A stretch of 64,000 bases of DNA from Streptomyces xanthii (lineage in GTDB: Bacteria; Actinomycetota; Actinomycetes; Streptomycetales; Streptomycetaceae), in the NCBI RefSeq assembly GCF_014621695.1, contig NZ_CP061281.1:3968001-4032000 (forward strand), read 5' to 3'. The notes beneath the pieces were generated by a model, which was not told where the DNA came from, ran no database searches, and saw only the letters and a program-made list of their open reading frames with translations. A program made the position numbers and the translations under genes. Below, one piece after another: positions 1 through 8,216 of the stretch; position 1 is the first letter of the stretch, and each line of letters starts with the position of its first letter.

Positions 1-347
1 AGCTCGTCGCGGCTGGTGCCGAGGGTCTCGGCGGCGCTGTAGAGGTACAGGCCGTGGCCCGCCTCGTCCTGGACCTTGGCCATGAGGATGGCCTTGCGGC
101 GCAGGGAGGGGGCGCGGGTGATCCAGTTCGCCTCCGGCTGCATGCCGATGATCTCGGAGTGCGCGTGCTGGGCGATCTGGCGCACCAGCGTCGCGCGGTA
201 GGCGTCGGGCATCCAGTCGCGGGGCTCGATGCGCTCGTCGGCCGCCACCGCCGCGTCGAAGACGGCCTGGAAGCCGGCCTCGCCGAGGTCGGCGGCCTGG
301 TCCGGCCGCGTCCCGGCTGCCTGATGTTGCGGGGCTGCTGTCGCCAT
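1..347 (-). CDS. paaA: PaaA, phenylacetyl-CoA epoxidase subunit A (N-terminal part, cut by window edge)
   Basis: The first 115 residues are visible; the gene continues beyond base 1. The family is the di-iron catalytic subunit of the cytosolic PaaABCDE multicomponent oxygenase, which epoxidises the ring of phenylacetyl-CoA, the first ring-attack step of the aerobic hybrid phenylacetate pathway. The readable text has PaaA hallmarks: [30 protein letters not shown] (metal-site region), and [20 protein letters not shown] with a Glu/His pair typical of the ferritin-like di-iron fold. The ATG at 347 is preceded on the minus strand by GAGGGG with about 8 nt spacing. A putative PaaR operator lies 56-69 nt upstream (403-416). 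paaBCDE would be expected downstream, outside the window. Identity is secure; operon content is inferred. Confidence 0.93.
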   Translation of the reverse strand, partial: MATAAPQHQAAGTRPDQAADLGEAGFQAVFDAAVAADERIEPRDWMPDAYRATLVRQIAQHAHSEIIGMQPEANWITRAPSLRRKAILMAKVQDEAGHGLYLYSAAETLGTSRDE

Positions 348-402
348 TCCCGATCCCCTCGACCTTGGGTCCCGACGGGGCCGGGGGCTCCGTCAGCTCC
401 CG

Positions 403-416
403 ACCGATCGTTCGGT
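403..416. promoter_or_regulatory. Putative PaaR operator upstream of paaA
   Basis: On the minus strand the site reads ACCGAACGATCGGT, an imperfect palindrome. It is identical to the site at 5414-5427 and differs at one base from 8279-8292. The identity with the 5414 copy extends to a 20-bp block. Actinobacterial PaaR (TetR family) operators are known to be ACCG...CGGT-type dyads. The paaR gene lies in this window. Binding is inferred. Confidence 0.7.
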
Positions 417-474
417 TCGTCGAGTTCAATGGTGGGACCCGGCGCCGTAGGGTGTCAACCCTGAACAGCCCGCC

Positions 475-517
475 TGTGGACAAGTCCGGTCTGCACCGTC
501 CCTTCACCTGTGGAAAA
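475..517. promoter_or_regulatory. Two CTGTGGA-type motifs (DnaA-box-like) between paaA and the DUF5819 gene
   Basis: TGTGGACAA at 475-483 is the reverse complement of TTGTCCACA, the preferred Streptomyces DnaA box. TGTGGAAAA at 509-517 is a near match in the same orientation. The same motif, preceded by CT, recurs in the other two promoter regions that hold a PaaR-like palindrome (5452-5460 and 8223-8244). It may be a DnaA box, or a site for a regulator shared by these promoters. Confidence 0.35.
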
Positions 518-631
518 CCGCGGTCGACTGTGTTTGGCGCTCGCTCCCCAGTACGGTTCCGATGCGCCGCGGGGACACGGCGGGCCGGGGGAACGGCCAG
601 GGGAACAGGGAATCGGGATCGGGGAGCACCG

Positions 632-1396
632 ATGGACACGGAAGCAACGGCGGCGGACGAGGGCGTCCGGCCCGATCCGGAGCCTGAGCCGCGGCCGAAC
701 CCGCCCGGCCGTGCCGGCATCGCGGGCCTCGCCCCCGGCTACCAGCTGACGGCCGCGCTGGCCCTGGCGGCGATCGCGCTCGTCACCGGCCTGCACGTCC
801 TCATGGTGTTCCTGCACGTCGCGCCGTCGAACACGCTGAGCAAGCAGTACGGCCGCGACGTCGACGACTGGGTCTATCCCGAGTTCGAGCAGAACTGGAA
901 GCTGTTCGCCCCGAACCCGCTCCAGCAGAACGTCGCGGTGCAGGCCCGCGGCGAGGTGCGCACCCGCGACGGGGACACGCGGCAGACCCGCTGGTACGAC
1001 CTGTCCGCCGCGGACGGCGCCGCCATCGACGGCAACCTGCTGCCCAGCCACACCCAGCAGAACGAACTGCGCCGCGCCTGGGACGTCTACGGGTCGACGC
1101 ACGACGCGCAGAACCGTCCCACCGGACTGCGCGGCACCCTGTCCGAGCGCTATCTGCGCCGCATCCTCGTGCTGCGCCTGGACCGGCTCGGCGTGACGGA
1201 GAAGGGCGAGACCCTCGAACGCGTCCAGGTGCGTTCGCGGTCCGTCACCATCGAGCCGCCGAAGTGGAGCACTGAGAAGGTGAACCGGAAGCCGTTCTAC
1301 CGAGAGATCCCCTGGTGGTCGGTGACCGCGTACGACGCTCCGCTCGACACCGGCGCCCGGGTGCGCGTGCAGGGACCGGCCGGTGAGGCCCGATGA
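632..1396 (+). CDS. DUF5819 family membrane-anchored protein
   Basis: 254 residues of unknown function. Visible: an acidic, Pro-rich N-terminus (about 1-40), one membrane helix at about 45-67 (LTAALALAAIALVTGLHVLM), then an extracytoplasmic-type domain with the signature EFEQNWKLFAPNPLQQN and a Trp-rich C-terminal part (KPFYREIPWWSVTAYD). This resembles DUF5819 proteins of actinomycetes. The ATG at 632 was chosen because it follows GGGGAGC and begins the conserved text; the upstream in-frame extension back to 365 runs through the promoter region. The stop overlaps the start of the next gene by 4 nt (ATGA), so the two are almost certainly co-translated. Inference: an accessory subunit or substrate-presenting partner of the HTTM protein. 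Confidence 0.8.
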   Translation: MDTEATAADEGVRPDPEPEPRPNPPGRAGIAGLAPGYQLTAALALAAIALVTGLHVLMVFLHVAPSNTLSKQYGRDVDDWVYPEFEQNWKLFAPNPLQQNVAVQARGEVRTRDGDTRQTRWYDLSAADGAAIDGNLLPSHTQQNELRRAWDVYGSTHDAQNRPTGLRGTLSERYLRRILVLRLDRLGVTEKGETLERVQVRSRSVTIEPPKWSTEKVNRKPFYREIPWWSVTAYDAPLDTGARVRVQGPAGEAR

Positions 1397-2619
1397 CCCG
1401 CCTCGCCCGCTTCGGCGCACAGCTCTACGCCGCCCTCCAGAAGATCACCGCGTCCCCGCTCGCCCCGTACCAGAGCGCCGTGATCCGGATCGGGTTCGCC
1501 TCGACCTGGCTGCTGTTCCTGCTGCGCGAGTACCCGCACCGGCGGGAGCTCTACGGTCCCGACGGGCCGTGGAGCTGGGACCTGGCGCAGCAGCTCATCA
1601 GCGAGAACCACGCGTTCAGCGTGCTGATGTGGTCCGACGGGCGCGCCTGGTTCGAGCTCGTCTACGCGGCGGCCGTCCTGGCCTCGCTCCTGCTGGCCCT
1701 CGGCTGGCGCACCCGCACCATGTCGGTCCTGTTCATGATCGGCGTGCTCTCGCTGCAGAACCGCAGCGTCTTCGTGGGCGACGGCGGGGACAACGTCATC
1801 CACCTCATGTCGATCTACCTCGTCCTCACGCGCTGCGGCCAGGTGTGGTCGCTGGACGCGCGGCGGGCGGCACGCGCGCGGAGCGGCCTGCCCCGGCCGG
1901 ACCGCGCCGGGCCCGTCCTGTGGTGGGTGGCCGGCCTGGCGCTCGCGGCGATCACGTTCACCGGGGACGTCCGCACCGGCTGGCTGCTCGTCTTCTGGTC
2001 GCTGTGGGCCGTCCACGGCGTGTGGTGGTTCCTGAACCTGCGCGCCCCGGACGGCGACCCGCGCCTGCTGTGCGACGTCGTCGCCAACCTGGCGCACAAC
2101 GCCGCCCTGCTGGTGATCATGATCGAGGCGTGCCTGATCTACGCCACCGCGGGCTGGTACAAGATCCAGGGCAGCCGCTGGCAGGACGGCAGCGCCGTCT
2201 ACTACCCGCTGCACCTGGACTACTTCTCACCCTGGCCCGCCCTGGGCGACCTGCTGACCTCGTACGGCCCGATGGTGCTGCTCGTGACGTACGGGACGGT
2301 CGCCGTGCAGGTCGCCTTCCCGTTCACCGTGTTCAACCGGCGGGTCAAGAACGTCCTGCTCGTGCTCATGATCACCGAGCACCTGGCGATCGCCGTCGTG
2401 CTCGGGCTGCCGTTCTTCTCGCTCGCGATGATCGCCGCCGACGCGGTCTTCCTGCCGACACCCTTCCTGAAGTGGCTGGGCGGGCGGGTGGCACGCGCGC
2501 GTGAGCGCGTTTTCCCCGGCACGCGCGCGGAGGGCGGGCCCGAGGTGCCCGGGCCGCGTCCGGCGGACGGGGGGCAGGGGGCCGCGGACGTGTCCGGGGT
2601 GCCGGTCACCCGCACGTAG
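1393..2619 (+). CDS. HTTM domain integral membrane protein (vitamin K-dependent gamma-carboxylase-like)
   Basis: 408 residues, multi-spanning. The N-terminal text RIGFASTWLLFLLREYPHRR and the later GWYKIQGSRWQDGSAVYYPL match the HTTM family, which includes bacterial relatives of vertebrate gamma-glutamyl carboxylase. Hydrophobic helices occur at roughly residues 20-40, 85-110, 175-215, 230-260, 300-330 and 335-360. The C-terminus is a short charged tail. Bacterial HTTM proteins have mostly uncharacterised reactions, so I do not assign a substrate. It is translationally coupled (ATGA) to the DUF5819 gene upstream, an arrangement that suggests a two-component membrane complex. Confidence 0.8.
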   Translation: MTRLARFGAQLYAALQKITASPLAPYQSAVIRIGFASTWLLFLLREYPHRRELYGPDGPWSWDLAQQLISENHAFSVLMWSDGRAWFELVYAAAVLASLLLALGWRTRTMSVLFMIGVLSLQNRSVFVGDGGDNVIHLMSIYLVLTRCGQVWSLDARRAARARSGLPRPDRAGPVLWWVAGLALAAITFTGDVRTGWLLVFWSLWAVHGVWWFLNLRAPDGDPRLLCDVVANLAHNAALLVIMIEACLIYATAGWYKIQGSRWQDGSAVYYPLHLDYFSPWPALGDLLTSYGPMVLLVTYGTVAVQVAFPFTVFNRRVKNVLLVLMITEHLAIAVVLGLPFFSLAMIAADAVFLPTPFLKWLGGRVARARERVFPGTRAEGGPEVPGPRPADGGQGAADVSGVPVTRT

Positions 2620-2629
2620 GCTTCCCGGC

Positions 2630-3445
2630 ATGAGCGGGGCGAACGGGACACAGGCGGCGCGGGGCGCACACGGCGGGCGGGAACAGGACGCGGTGCGGGT
2701 CTGGCGGCAGCACGCCCAGGAGGCCGTGCTGCTGGACGGCTTCCACGCCCTCAAGCACGCGCTGCGCTTCGGCGCGGACGTGCCCGTGGCGCTCGCCGTC
2801 GACCGGGCCGCCGCGCTCGCCCTCGCCGCCGATCTCGCCCCCGACGTCGCCCCCGGACTGGCCGCGCGTCTGGTCGAGGTGCCGGACGACGTGCTGCGCG
2901 CGCTCGTGCCGCGGCTGCACCCCACCGGGGTCGCCGCGCTCGCGGGCCGCCCCGCGGTGGCGGAGCGGCTCGGCGCCCTGCACCGCACGGACCGTACGAC
3001 CCCGGTCGTCGTCCTCGACCAGCCGCGCAACCTCGGCAACGCGGGCGCCGTCATCCGGCTCGCCGCCGGCTACGGGGCCGCGGGAGTCGTCACGACGGGC
3101 AGCCTCGACCCCTGGCACCCCACGGTCGTGCGGGGCGGGGCCGGGCTGCACTTCGCGACCGCCGTGGCGCGCCTGGACGTCGGAGAGCTGCCCGCGGGGC
3201 CGCTGTACGCGCTCGACCCCGAGGGCGCCGACATCCGCGGCCTGGAGCTGCCCGACGACGCGCTGCTCGCCTTCGGCTCGGAGCGCAGCGGCCTGACGCC
3301 CGAACTGCGCGAGCGCGCCGACCACCTCGTCTCCCTGCCGATGCGGCCCCAGGTCTCCAGCTACAACCTGGCGACCAGCGTCGGCATGACCCTCTTCCAC
3401 TGGAGCACGCACAGCCCGCACGCGCCCCGGGCGGACCGGGGCTAG
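2630..3445 (+). CDS. TrmH/SpoU family RNA 2'-O-methyltransferase
   Basis: 271 residues. The C-terminal half is a SPOUT (knotted) SAM-dependent methyltransferase: motif 1 QPRNLGNAGAVIRLA (about 131-145, with the conserved Asn and Arg), motif 2 LAFGSERSGL (about 213-222) and motif 3 LPMRPQVSSYNLATSVGM (about 236-253). The N-terminal 120 residues look like a SpoU substrate-binding domain. Such enzymes methylate the 2'-OH of tRNA or rRNA nucleotides in the cytoplasm; the target cannot be told from sequence. The ATG at 2630 begins 10 nt after the HTTM stop. The terminal TAG (3443-3445) lies inside the CTAG flank of the MITE-like element, so the last residues may have been set by that insertion. 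Confidence 0.85.
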   Translation: MSGANGTQAARGAHGGREQDAVRVWRQHAQEAVLLDGFHALKHALRFGADVPVALAVDRAAALALAADLAPDVAPGLAARLVEVPDDVLRALVPRLHPTGVAALAGRPAVAERLGALHRTDRTTPVVVLDQPRNLGNAGAVIRLAAGYGAAGVVTTGSLDPWHPTVVRGGAGLHFATAVARLDVGELPAGPLYALDPEGADIRGLELPDDALLAFGSERSGLTPELRERADHLVSLPMRPQVSSYNLATSVGMTLFHWSTHSPHAPRADRG

Positions 3446-3622
3446 GTCCTGTCTGGAGTTCCCCGTCTGCGCCCCGACGCCCGGCACGCACCCTCGCCGC
3501 ACGGTGTCCCAGGACAGGTGGCTCCGCCACATGTCCTGGGACGCCGCACACCGAGGGCACGCACCGACCGCCGCTGCGCCCGCGCTCCGCGCGGACGACG
3601 GGGAACTCCAGACAGGACCTAG
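3442..3622. mobile_element. MITE-like palindromic element with CTAG flanks
   Basis: A perfect 22-bp terminal inverted repeat, starting GGTCCTGTCTGGAGTTCCCC, occurs at 3446-3467 and, inverted, at 3597-3618. Direct CTAG copies (3442-3445 and 3619-3622) flank it like a target-site duplication. The 173-bp interior is non-coding and holds a strong hairpin (3506-3522 pairing with 3526-3542, one mismatch) plus weaker symmetry. The TAG stops of both converging genes lie in the CTAG flanks. CTAG duplications fit IS5-type transposases; the parent element is not in the window. It may also act as a bidirectional terminator. Confidence 0.75.
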
Positions 3623-5334
3623 GAGGCGACGGCCTCCCGGCGGACCTCCACCACGCGGAAGCGGTTCGACACGAAGGCGCCGTCGCACAGGGCCGCGTTC
3701 GCCGCCGGGTTGCCGCCCGAGCCGTGGAAGTCGGAGAACGCCGCCGTCTGGTTCACGTACACCCCGCCCGTCAGGTTGAGCGAGAGCTGGGCGCACTCCT
3801 CCAGGCAGACCTCCTCGACGGCGCCGGCCACCTCCTCGGAGGTCGTGTACGCGCCGACGGTCATCGCGCCCTGGTCGCGGACCGTGCGCCGCAGCAGGTC
3901 GAGGGCGTCGGCCGTGGAGTCGACGGCCACCGCGAAGGAGACCGGGCCGAAGCACTCGCTCATGTAGGCCGCCTCGGTGTCGGCGGTCTCCCAGAACTTG
4001 CGCGCGCCGTCGAGCTTCACCATCGCGGGCGTGCGCACCACGGCGTCCGGGAAGTCCGGGTTGGCGACCTCGCGGGAGGGCAGCGCCACCTCGCCCAGGG
4101 AGGCGGCCGCGTCCAGGCGGGCCTTCACGTCCGGGTTGACCAGGGCGCCCAGCAGCGCGTTCGCCCGCGCGTCGTCTCCGAGGAGGCCGCCGACCGAGCG
4201 CGCGAGGTCGGCCACGACCTCGTCGTACGTCTTCGGGCCCTCGTCGGTGGAGATGCCCTCACGGGGGATCAGCAGGTTCTGCGGGGTGGTGCACATCTGG
4301 CCGCTGTACAGGGAGAGCGAGAACGCGAGGTTCGACAGCATGCCCTTGTAGGAGTCGGTCGAGTCGATGACGACCGTGTTGACCCCCGCCTTCTCCGTGT
4401 AGACCTGCGCCTGGCGGGCGTGGGTCTCCAGCCAGTCGCCGAACTCGGTGGAGCCCGTGTAGTCGATGATCTTGATCTCGGGGCGGACGGCGAGCGTCTT
4501 GGCGATGCCCTCGCCGGGGCGCTCGGCGGCCAGCGCCACCAGGTTCGGGTCGAAGCCGGCCTCGGCGAGGACGTCCCGCGCGACCTGGACGGTCAGCGCG
4601 AGCGGCAGCACCGCGCGCGGGTGCGGCTTGACCAGGACCGCGTTCCCCGTCGCCAGGGAGGCGAACAGGCCCGGGTAGCCGTTCCACGTCGGGAACGTGT
4701 TGCACCCGATCATCAGCGCGATGCCGCGGCCGACCGGGGTGAACGACTTGGTGAGCAGCAGCGGGTCGCGCTTGCCCTGCGGCTTGGACCACTCCGCCGC
4801 GTCCGGCGTGCGGACCTGCTCCGCGTACGCGTAGGCCACCGCCTCCAGGCCGCGGTCCTGCGCGTGCGGGCCGCCCGCCTGGAACGCCATCATGAAGGCC
4901 TGGCCGCTGGTGTGCATGACCGCGTGCCCGAACTCCATGGTGCGGGCGCTGATCCGGGCCAGGATCTCCAGACAGACCGCCGCGCGCAGCTCCGCGCCCG
5001 CCTCGCGCCAGGCCCGCAGACCCGCGCGCATGGCGGGCAGCAGCACGTCGATGTCCGCGTGCGGGTACGTGACGCCCAGCTCTACGCCGTACGGGGAGAC
5101 CTCCCCGCCCACGAAGTCGTCCGTGCCGGGCTGGCCCAGGTCGAGGCGGGTGCCGAGCAGGGCGTCGAAGGCGGCCTTGCCCTCGGCCATGCTCAGGCTC
5201 CCGTTCTCCCCGTACGCCTTCGGGTGCTCCGGGTGCGGGGACCAGTACGCGCGCGTGCTGATGGCTTCCAGCGTCCGGTCGAGCGTCGGCCGGTGCTCGG
5301 CGATCAGGTCGTGCGCGGTGCGTTCGGCGGCCAT
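3619..5334 (-). CDS. paaN: PaaN, phenylacetate-pathway ring-opening aldehyde dehydrogenase
   Basis: 571 residues of the PaaN subfamily, an aldehyde dehydrogenase without the MaoC hydratase domain of enterobacterial PaaZ. The family acts on the ring-cleaved oxepin-CoA aldehyde intermediate of phenylacetate degradation. Visible: cofactor region GCNTFPTWNGYPGLFASLAT, the NADP-fold text DYTGSTEFGDWLE, catalytic Cys348 in SLYSGQMCTTPQN, and the C-terminal GSGGNPAANAALCDGAF. The ATG at 5334 follows GGAGGAG with about 8 nt spacing; the longer open frame upstream crosses the promoter. It is divergent from paaH, with a PaaR-like palindrome 80 nt upstream. The TAG stop comes from the adjacent MITE-like element. 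A separate enoyl-CoA hydratase domain would have to be supplied by another gene. Confidence 0.9.
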   Translation of the reverse strand: MAAERTAHDLIAEHRPTLDRTLEAISTRAYWSPHPEHPKAYGENGSLSMAEGKAAFDALLGTRLDLGQPGTDDFVGGEVSPYGVELGVTYPHADIDVLLPAMRAGLRAWREAGAELRAAVCLEILARISARTMEFGHAVMHTSGQAFMMAFQAGGPHAQDRGLEAVAYAYAEQVRTPDAAEWSKPQGKRDPLLLTKSFTPVGRGIALMIGCNTFPTWNGYPGLFASLATGNAVLVKPHPRAVLPLALTVQVARDVLAEAGFDPNLVALAAERPGEGIAKTLAVRPEIKIIDYTGSTEFGDWLETHARQAQVYTEKAGVNTVVIDSTDSYKGMLSNLAFSLSLYSGQMCTTPQNLLIPREGISTDEGPKTYDEVVADLARSVGGLLGDDARANALLGALVNPDVKARLDAAASLGEVALPSREVANPDFPDAVVRTPAMVKLDGARKFWETADTEAAYMSECFGPVSFAVAVDSTADALDLLRRTVRDQGAMTVGAYTTSEEVAGAVEEVCLEECAQLSLNLTGGVYVNQTAAFSDFHGSGGNPAANAALCDGAFVSNRFRVVEVRREAVAS

Positions 5335-5413
5335 GGGGGACCAACTCCTCCTCGGCGGCGGCTCCTCGTCGAGCCGGCGAGCTGGGCAGGGACGGGCAGA
5401 CAGAGTTAGAGTA

Positions 5414-5427
5414 ACCGAACGATCGGT
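5414..5427. promoter_or_regulatory. Putative PaaR operator between paaN and paaH-paaR
   Basis: ACCGAACGATCGGT, identical to the site before paaA. It sits in the 198-bp divergent promoter region, so one site could control paaN and the paaH-paaR operon, giving autoregulation. A CTGTGGACGA motif lies next to it at 5451-5460. Confidence 0.72.
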
Positions 5428-5532
5428 CGGGACAAGGGGGTGCGGCGAACCTGTGGACGACAGCCCTTCGCCGGCCGGGCCTGACGGCCCCCGGGGCCCA
5501 CGCGCTCGGCTGCATGCGGAAGGATCGCGCGC

Positions 5533-7041
5533 ATGACAGCACATGACCGCCCCGTCGGCGTGGTGGGCACCGGCACGATGGGCCAGGGAATCGCCCAGGT
5601 CGCCCTGGTCGCCGGGCACCCCGTCCGGCTGTACGACGCCGTGCCCGGCCGCGCGCGCACGGCCGCCGAGTCGATCGCCGCACGGCTCGACCGGCTCGTG
5701 GACAAGGGCCGCATGAGCGGCGAGGAGCGCACCGCCGCCGTCGCCCGCCTCACGCCCGCGCAGTCGCTCGACGCGTTCGCGGACACGGCCCTCGTGGTCG
5801 AGGCCGTCCTGGAGGAACTGGACGTCAAGCAGCGGCTGTTCCGCGAGCTCGAGGACGTCGTCGACGACGACTGTCTGCTCGCCACGAACACCTCGTCCCT
5901 GTCCGTCACCGCGATCGCCGGTGCCCTGCGCCTGCCCGGCCGCTTCGTAGGACTGCACTTCTTCAACCCGGCGCCGCTCATGCCGCTCGTCGAGGTCGTC
6001 TCCGGCGCCGCCACCGACGTCACCGCCGCCACGCGCGCGTACGAGACCGCCCGCGCCTGGGGGAAGACCCCGGTGGCCTGCGCCGACACCCCGGGCTTCC
6101 TGGTCAACCGGATCGCGCGGCCCTTCTACGCCGAGGCCTTCGCGGTGCACGAGGAGCAGGGCGCCGACCCCGCCACCATCGACGCCGTGCTGCGCGAGAG
6201 CGGCGGCTTCCGGATGGGCGCCTTCGAGCTGACCGACCTCATCGGCCAGGACGTCAACGAGGCCGTGACCCGCTCCGTGTGGGAGGGCTTCTACCAGGAC
6301 GTGAAGTTCCGGCCCGCCCTGTCCCAGCGCCGCCTCGTGGAGGCCGGCCGGCTCGGCCGCAAGACCGGCCAGGGCTGGTACGCGTACGGGGAGGGCGAGG
6401 AGCGTCCCGAGCCGCACACGGCGGCGCCCGCCGAGCCCCCCGCGCGCGTGAGCGTCGAGGGCGACCTGGACTCGGCCGCCGAGCTGATCCCGATGATGCG
6501 CGAGGCGGGCATCGAGGTCGTGCAGGAGGACGAGGACAAGGGCACCCGCATCGTGCTGCCCAGCGGCGGCCAGCTGGTGCAGGCCGACGGCCAGACCTCC
6601 GTCGAGTTCCGCGACGTCGTCTACTTCGACCTCGCCCTGGACTACCGCTCGGCGACCCGGATCGCGCTCGCCGCCTGCAAGGACGGCAACCCGCGCACCC
6701 TGGACGAGGCGGTCGGCCTCTTCCAGGCGCTCGGCAAGCAGGTCAGCGTCATCGGCGACGTGCCGGGCATGATCGTGGCCCGCACCGTGGCCCGGATCAT
6801 CGACCTCGCGCACGACGCGGTCGCGCGCGGCGTGGCCACCGAGGAGGACGTCGACACCGCGATGCGGCTCGGCGTCAACTACCCGCTGGGGCCCGTCGAA
6901 TGGAGCCGCCGGCTCGGCCGAGGCTGGGCCTGCGGAGTGCTGGAGGAGCTGCACGAGCGCGACCCCTCGGGCCGCTACGCCCCCTCCCTCGCGCTCTTCC
7001 GGCACTCGTACAACCCGAAGAAGTGGGAGGGCTCCGCATGA
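5533..7041 (+). CDS. paaH: PaaH, 3-hydroxyacyl-CoA (3-hydroxyadipyl-CoA) dehydrogenase
   Basis: 502 residues. The N-terminal NAD-binding Rossmann domain carries GTGTMGQG (12-19); later LATNTSSLSVTAIA and FVGLHFFNPAPLMPLVEVV are diagnostic of the 3HCDH family. Two C-terminal 3HCDH domains follow (about 190-285 and 405-495), the second with NYPLGPVEWSRRLG. The length and double C-terminal domain match PaaH, which oxidises 3-hydroxyadipyl-CoA to 3-oxoadipyl-CoA with NAD+. The ATG at 5533 has a GGAAGGA site upstream. Its stop overlaps the paaR start (ATGA), so the regulator is co-translated with the enzyme. Specific substrate is inferred from the paa context. Confidence 0.9.
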   Translation: MTAHDRPVGVVGTGTMGQGIAQVALVAGHPVRLYDAVPGRARTAAESIAARLDRLVDKGRMSGEERTAAVARLTPAQSLDAFADTALVVEAVLEELDVKQRLFRELEDVVDDDCLLATNTSSLSVTAIAGALRLPGRFVGLHFFNPAPLMPLVEVVSGAATDVTAATRAYETARAWGKTPVACADTPGFLVNRIARPFYAEAFAVHEEQGADPATIDAVLRESGGFRMGAFELTDLIGQDVNEAVTRSVWEGFYQDVKFRPALSQRRLVEAGRLGRKTGQGWYAYGEGEERPEPHTAAPAEPPARVSVEGDLDSAAELIPMMREAGIEVVQEDEDKGTRIVLPSGGQLVQADGQTSVEFRDVVYFDLALDYRSATRIALAACKDGNPRTLDEAVGLFQALGKQVSVIGDVPGMIVARTVARIIDLAHDAVARGVATEEDVDTAMRLGVNYPLGPVEWSRRLGRGWACGVLEELHERDPSGRYAPSLALFRHSYNPKKWEGSA

Positions 7042-7649
7042 CCACGCCGCGACGTGCTCCGGGCCCGCGCCGCGACACGTACACCCCCGAGACGCTGCTG
7101 ACGGTCGCCGTGGCGGTCTTCAACGAGCGCGGCTACGACGGCACTTCGATGGAGCACCTCTCCAAGGCCGCGGGCATCTCCAAGTCGTCGATCTACCACC
7201 ACGTGTCGGGCAAGGAGGAGTTGCTGCGCCGCGCGGTCAGCCGCGCGCTCGACGGGCTCTTCGGGATCCTCGACGAGGAACCCGCGCGCGTGGGACGCGC
7301 GGTGGAGCGACTGGAGCACGTCACGCGCCGCATGGTCGAGGTCCTGACCGGCGAACTTCCCTATGTGACGCTCCTGTTGCGCGTGCGCGGGAACACGGAC
7401 ACGGAGCGGTGGGCCATGGCGCGCCGCCGCGAGTTCGACCACCAGGTCGCCGCGCTGCTCAAGGCGGCCGCGGCCGACGGGGACGTGCGGGACGACATAG
7501 AAGTGCGGCTCGCGACCCGCCTCCTGTTCGGAATGATCAACTCCATCGTGGAGTGGTACCGGCCCGACGGCGGCGGCCAGCTCCGCCCCCAGGAAGTCGC
7601 CGACGCGGTCGTGGAGCTGGTCTTCCAGGGCATGCGCAAGCCCGCCTGA
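7038..7649 (+). CDS. paaR: PaaR, TetR-family repressor of the phenylacetate genes
   Basis: 203 residues. The N-terminal TetR helix-turn-helix reads FNERGYDGTSMEHLSKAAGI with recognition helix SKSSIYHHVSGKEELLRRAV (about 30-70); the rest is an all-helical ligand-binding domain. TetR-type PaaR proteins of actinobacteria and Thermus are known to be released from DNA by phenylacetyl-CoA. Its position, overlapping the paaH stop by 4 nt, and the identical palindromes at 403, 5414 and (one change) 8279 make it the obvious reader of those sites. Phenylacetyl-CoA as ligand is by homology only. Confidence 0.85.
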   Translation: MTTPRRAPGPRRDTYTPETLLTVAVAVFNERGYDGTSMEHLSKAAGISKSSIYHHVSGKEELLRRAVSRALDGLFGILDEEPARVGRAVERLEHVTRRMVEVLTGELPYVTLLLRVRGNTDTERWAMARRREFDHQVAALLKAAAADGDVRDDIEVRLATRLLFGMINSIVEWYRPDGGGQLRPQEVADAVVELVFQGMRKPA

Positions 7650-7650
7650 G

Positions 7651-7672
7651 CGCCCCTCGGGGCCCTGGGGCG
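7651..7672. terminator. Short hairpin between convergent paaR and bkdR
   Basis: CGCCCC (7651-7656) pairs with GGGGCG (7667-7672) across 10 nt, in the 27-bp gap between two convergent stop codons. There is no U-tract. A weak bidirectional terminator is likely but not certain. Confidence 0.4.
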
Positions 7673-7676
7673 GGCC

Positions 7677-8177
7677 TCAGGCGTCCGGCCCCAGGTCCTC
7701 CTCCTCGAAGACCAGCAGCGTGCGGCTGCTGAGCACCTCGGGGATCGCCTGCAGCTTGGTGAGGACCAGCTCGCGCAGCGCGCGGTTGTCCTGCGTGTGC
7801 ACCAGGATCAGCACGTCGAAGTCACCGCTGACCAGCGCGATGTGCGAGGCCTCGGGCAGCTGGCGCAGCTGGTCGCGCACCGTGCGCCAGGAGTTCTGGA
7901 CGATCTTCAGGGTGATGTACGCGGAGGCGCCCTGCCCGGCCCGTTCGTGGTTGACGCGGGCGCCGAACCCGCGGATCACGCCGTCGTCGATGAGCCGGTT
8001 GATGCGCGCGTAGGCGTTGGCCCGCGACACATGGACGCGCTCGGCGACGGACCGTATCGACGCGCGGCCGTCCTTCTGGAGCATCTGGAGGATGTCGCGG
8101 TCGATGGGATCGAGCGGGCGGGCCACGGGCTCCGGCGGCGGCCCCCCGGAGCCGTCGGCCATTTGTTCAGATGCCAT
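7677..8177 (-). CDS. bkdR: BkdR-type Lrp/AsnC family regulator of the bkd genes
   Basis: 166 residues. N-terminal HTH: LDPIDRDILQMLQKDGRASI then VHVSRANAYARINRLIDDGV (about residues 20-75). The C-terminal RAM-type alpha/beta domain contains HIALVSGDFDVLILVH, the ligand/oligomerisation fold of Lrp proteins. In S. coelicolor an Lrp-like gene, bkdR, beside the branched-chain oxoacid dehydrogenase genes is known to regulate them and to affect development. The divergent position before the first E1-alpha gene matches that. The start at 8177 is preferred because GGGAGG lies about 9 nt upstream; an in-frame ATG at 8198 has no such site. A 34-bp inverted repeat (8217-8250) in the divergent gap is a candidate binding site. 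Confidence 0.85.
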   Translation of the reverse strand: MASEQMADGSGGPPPEPVARPLDPIDRDILQMLQKDGRASIRSVAERVHVSRANAYARINRLIDDGVIRGFGARVNHERAGQGASAYITLKIVQNSWRTVRDQLRQLPEASHIALVSGDFDVLILVHTQDNRALRELVLTKLQAIPEVLSSRTLLVFEEEDLGPDA

Positions 8178-8216
8178 GTGCCCGCGCCTCCCTACCATGG
8201 ACGTACTGCATTCATC

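Noticed and set aside
365..631. N-terminal extension of the DUF5819 protein back to 365
   Set aside because: It would cover the PaaR-like site and the promoter of paaA; the conserved sequence and a ribosome site begin at 632.
4259..5683. Long open frames opposite paaN and similar long antisense frames opposite nearly every gene
   Set aside because: In DNA this GC-rich, antisense and out-of-phase frames stay open by composition. They are Arg/Ala/Gly/His-rich without domains.
5335..7005. A 1128-residue fusion reading paaN through the opposite strand of paaH
   Set aside because: The frame is open only by chance; paaN starts at 5334 with a good ribosome site, and the upstream part is antisense to paaH.
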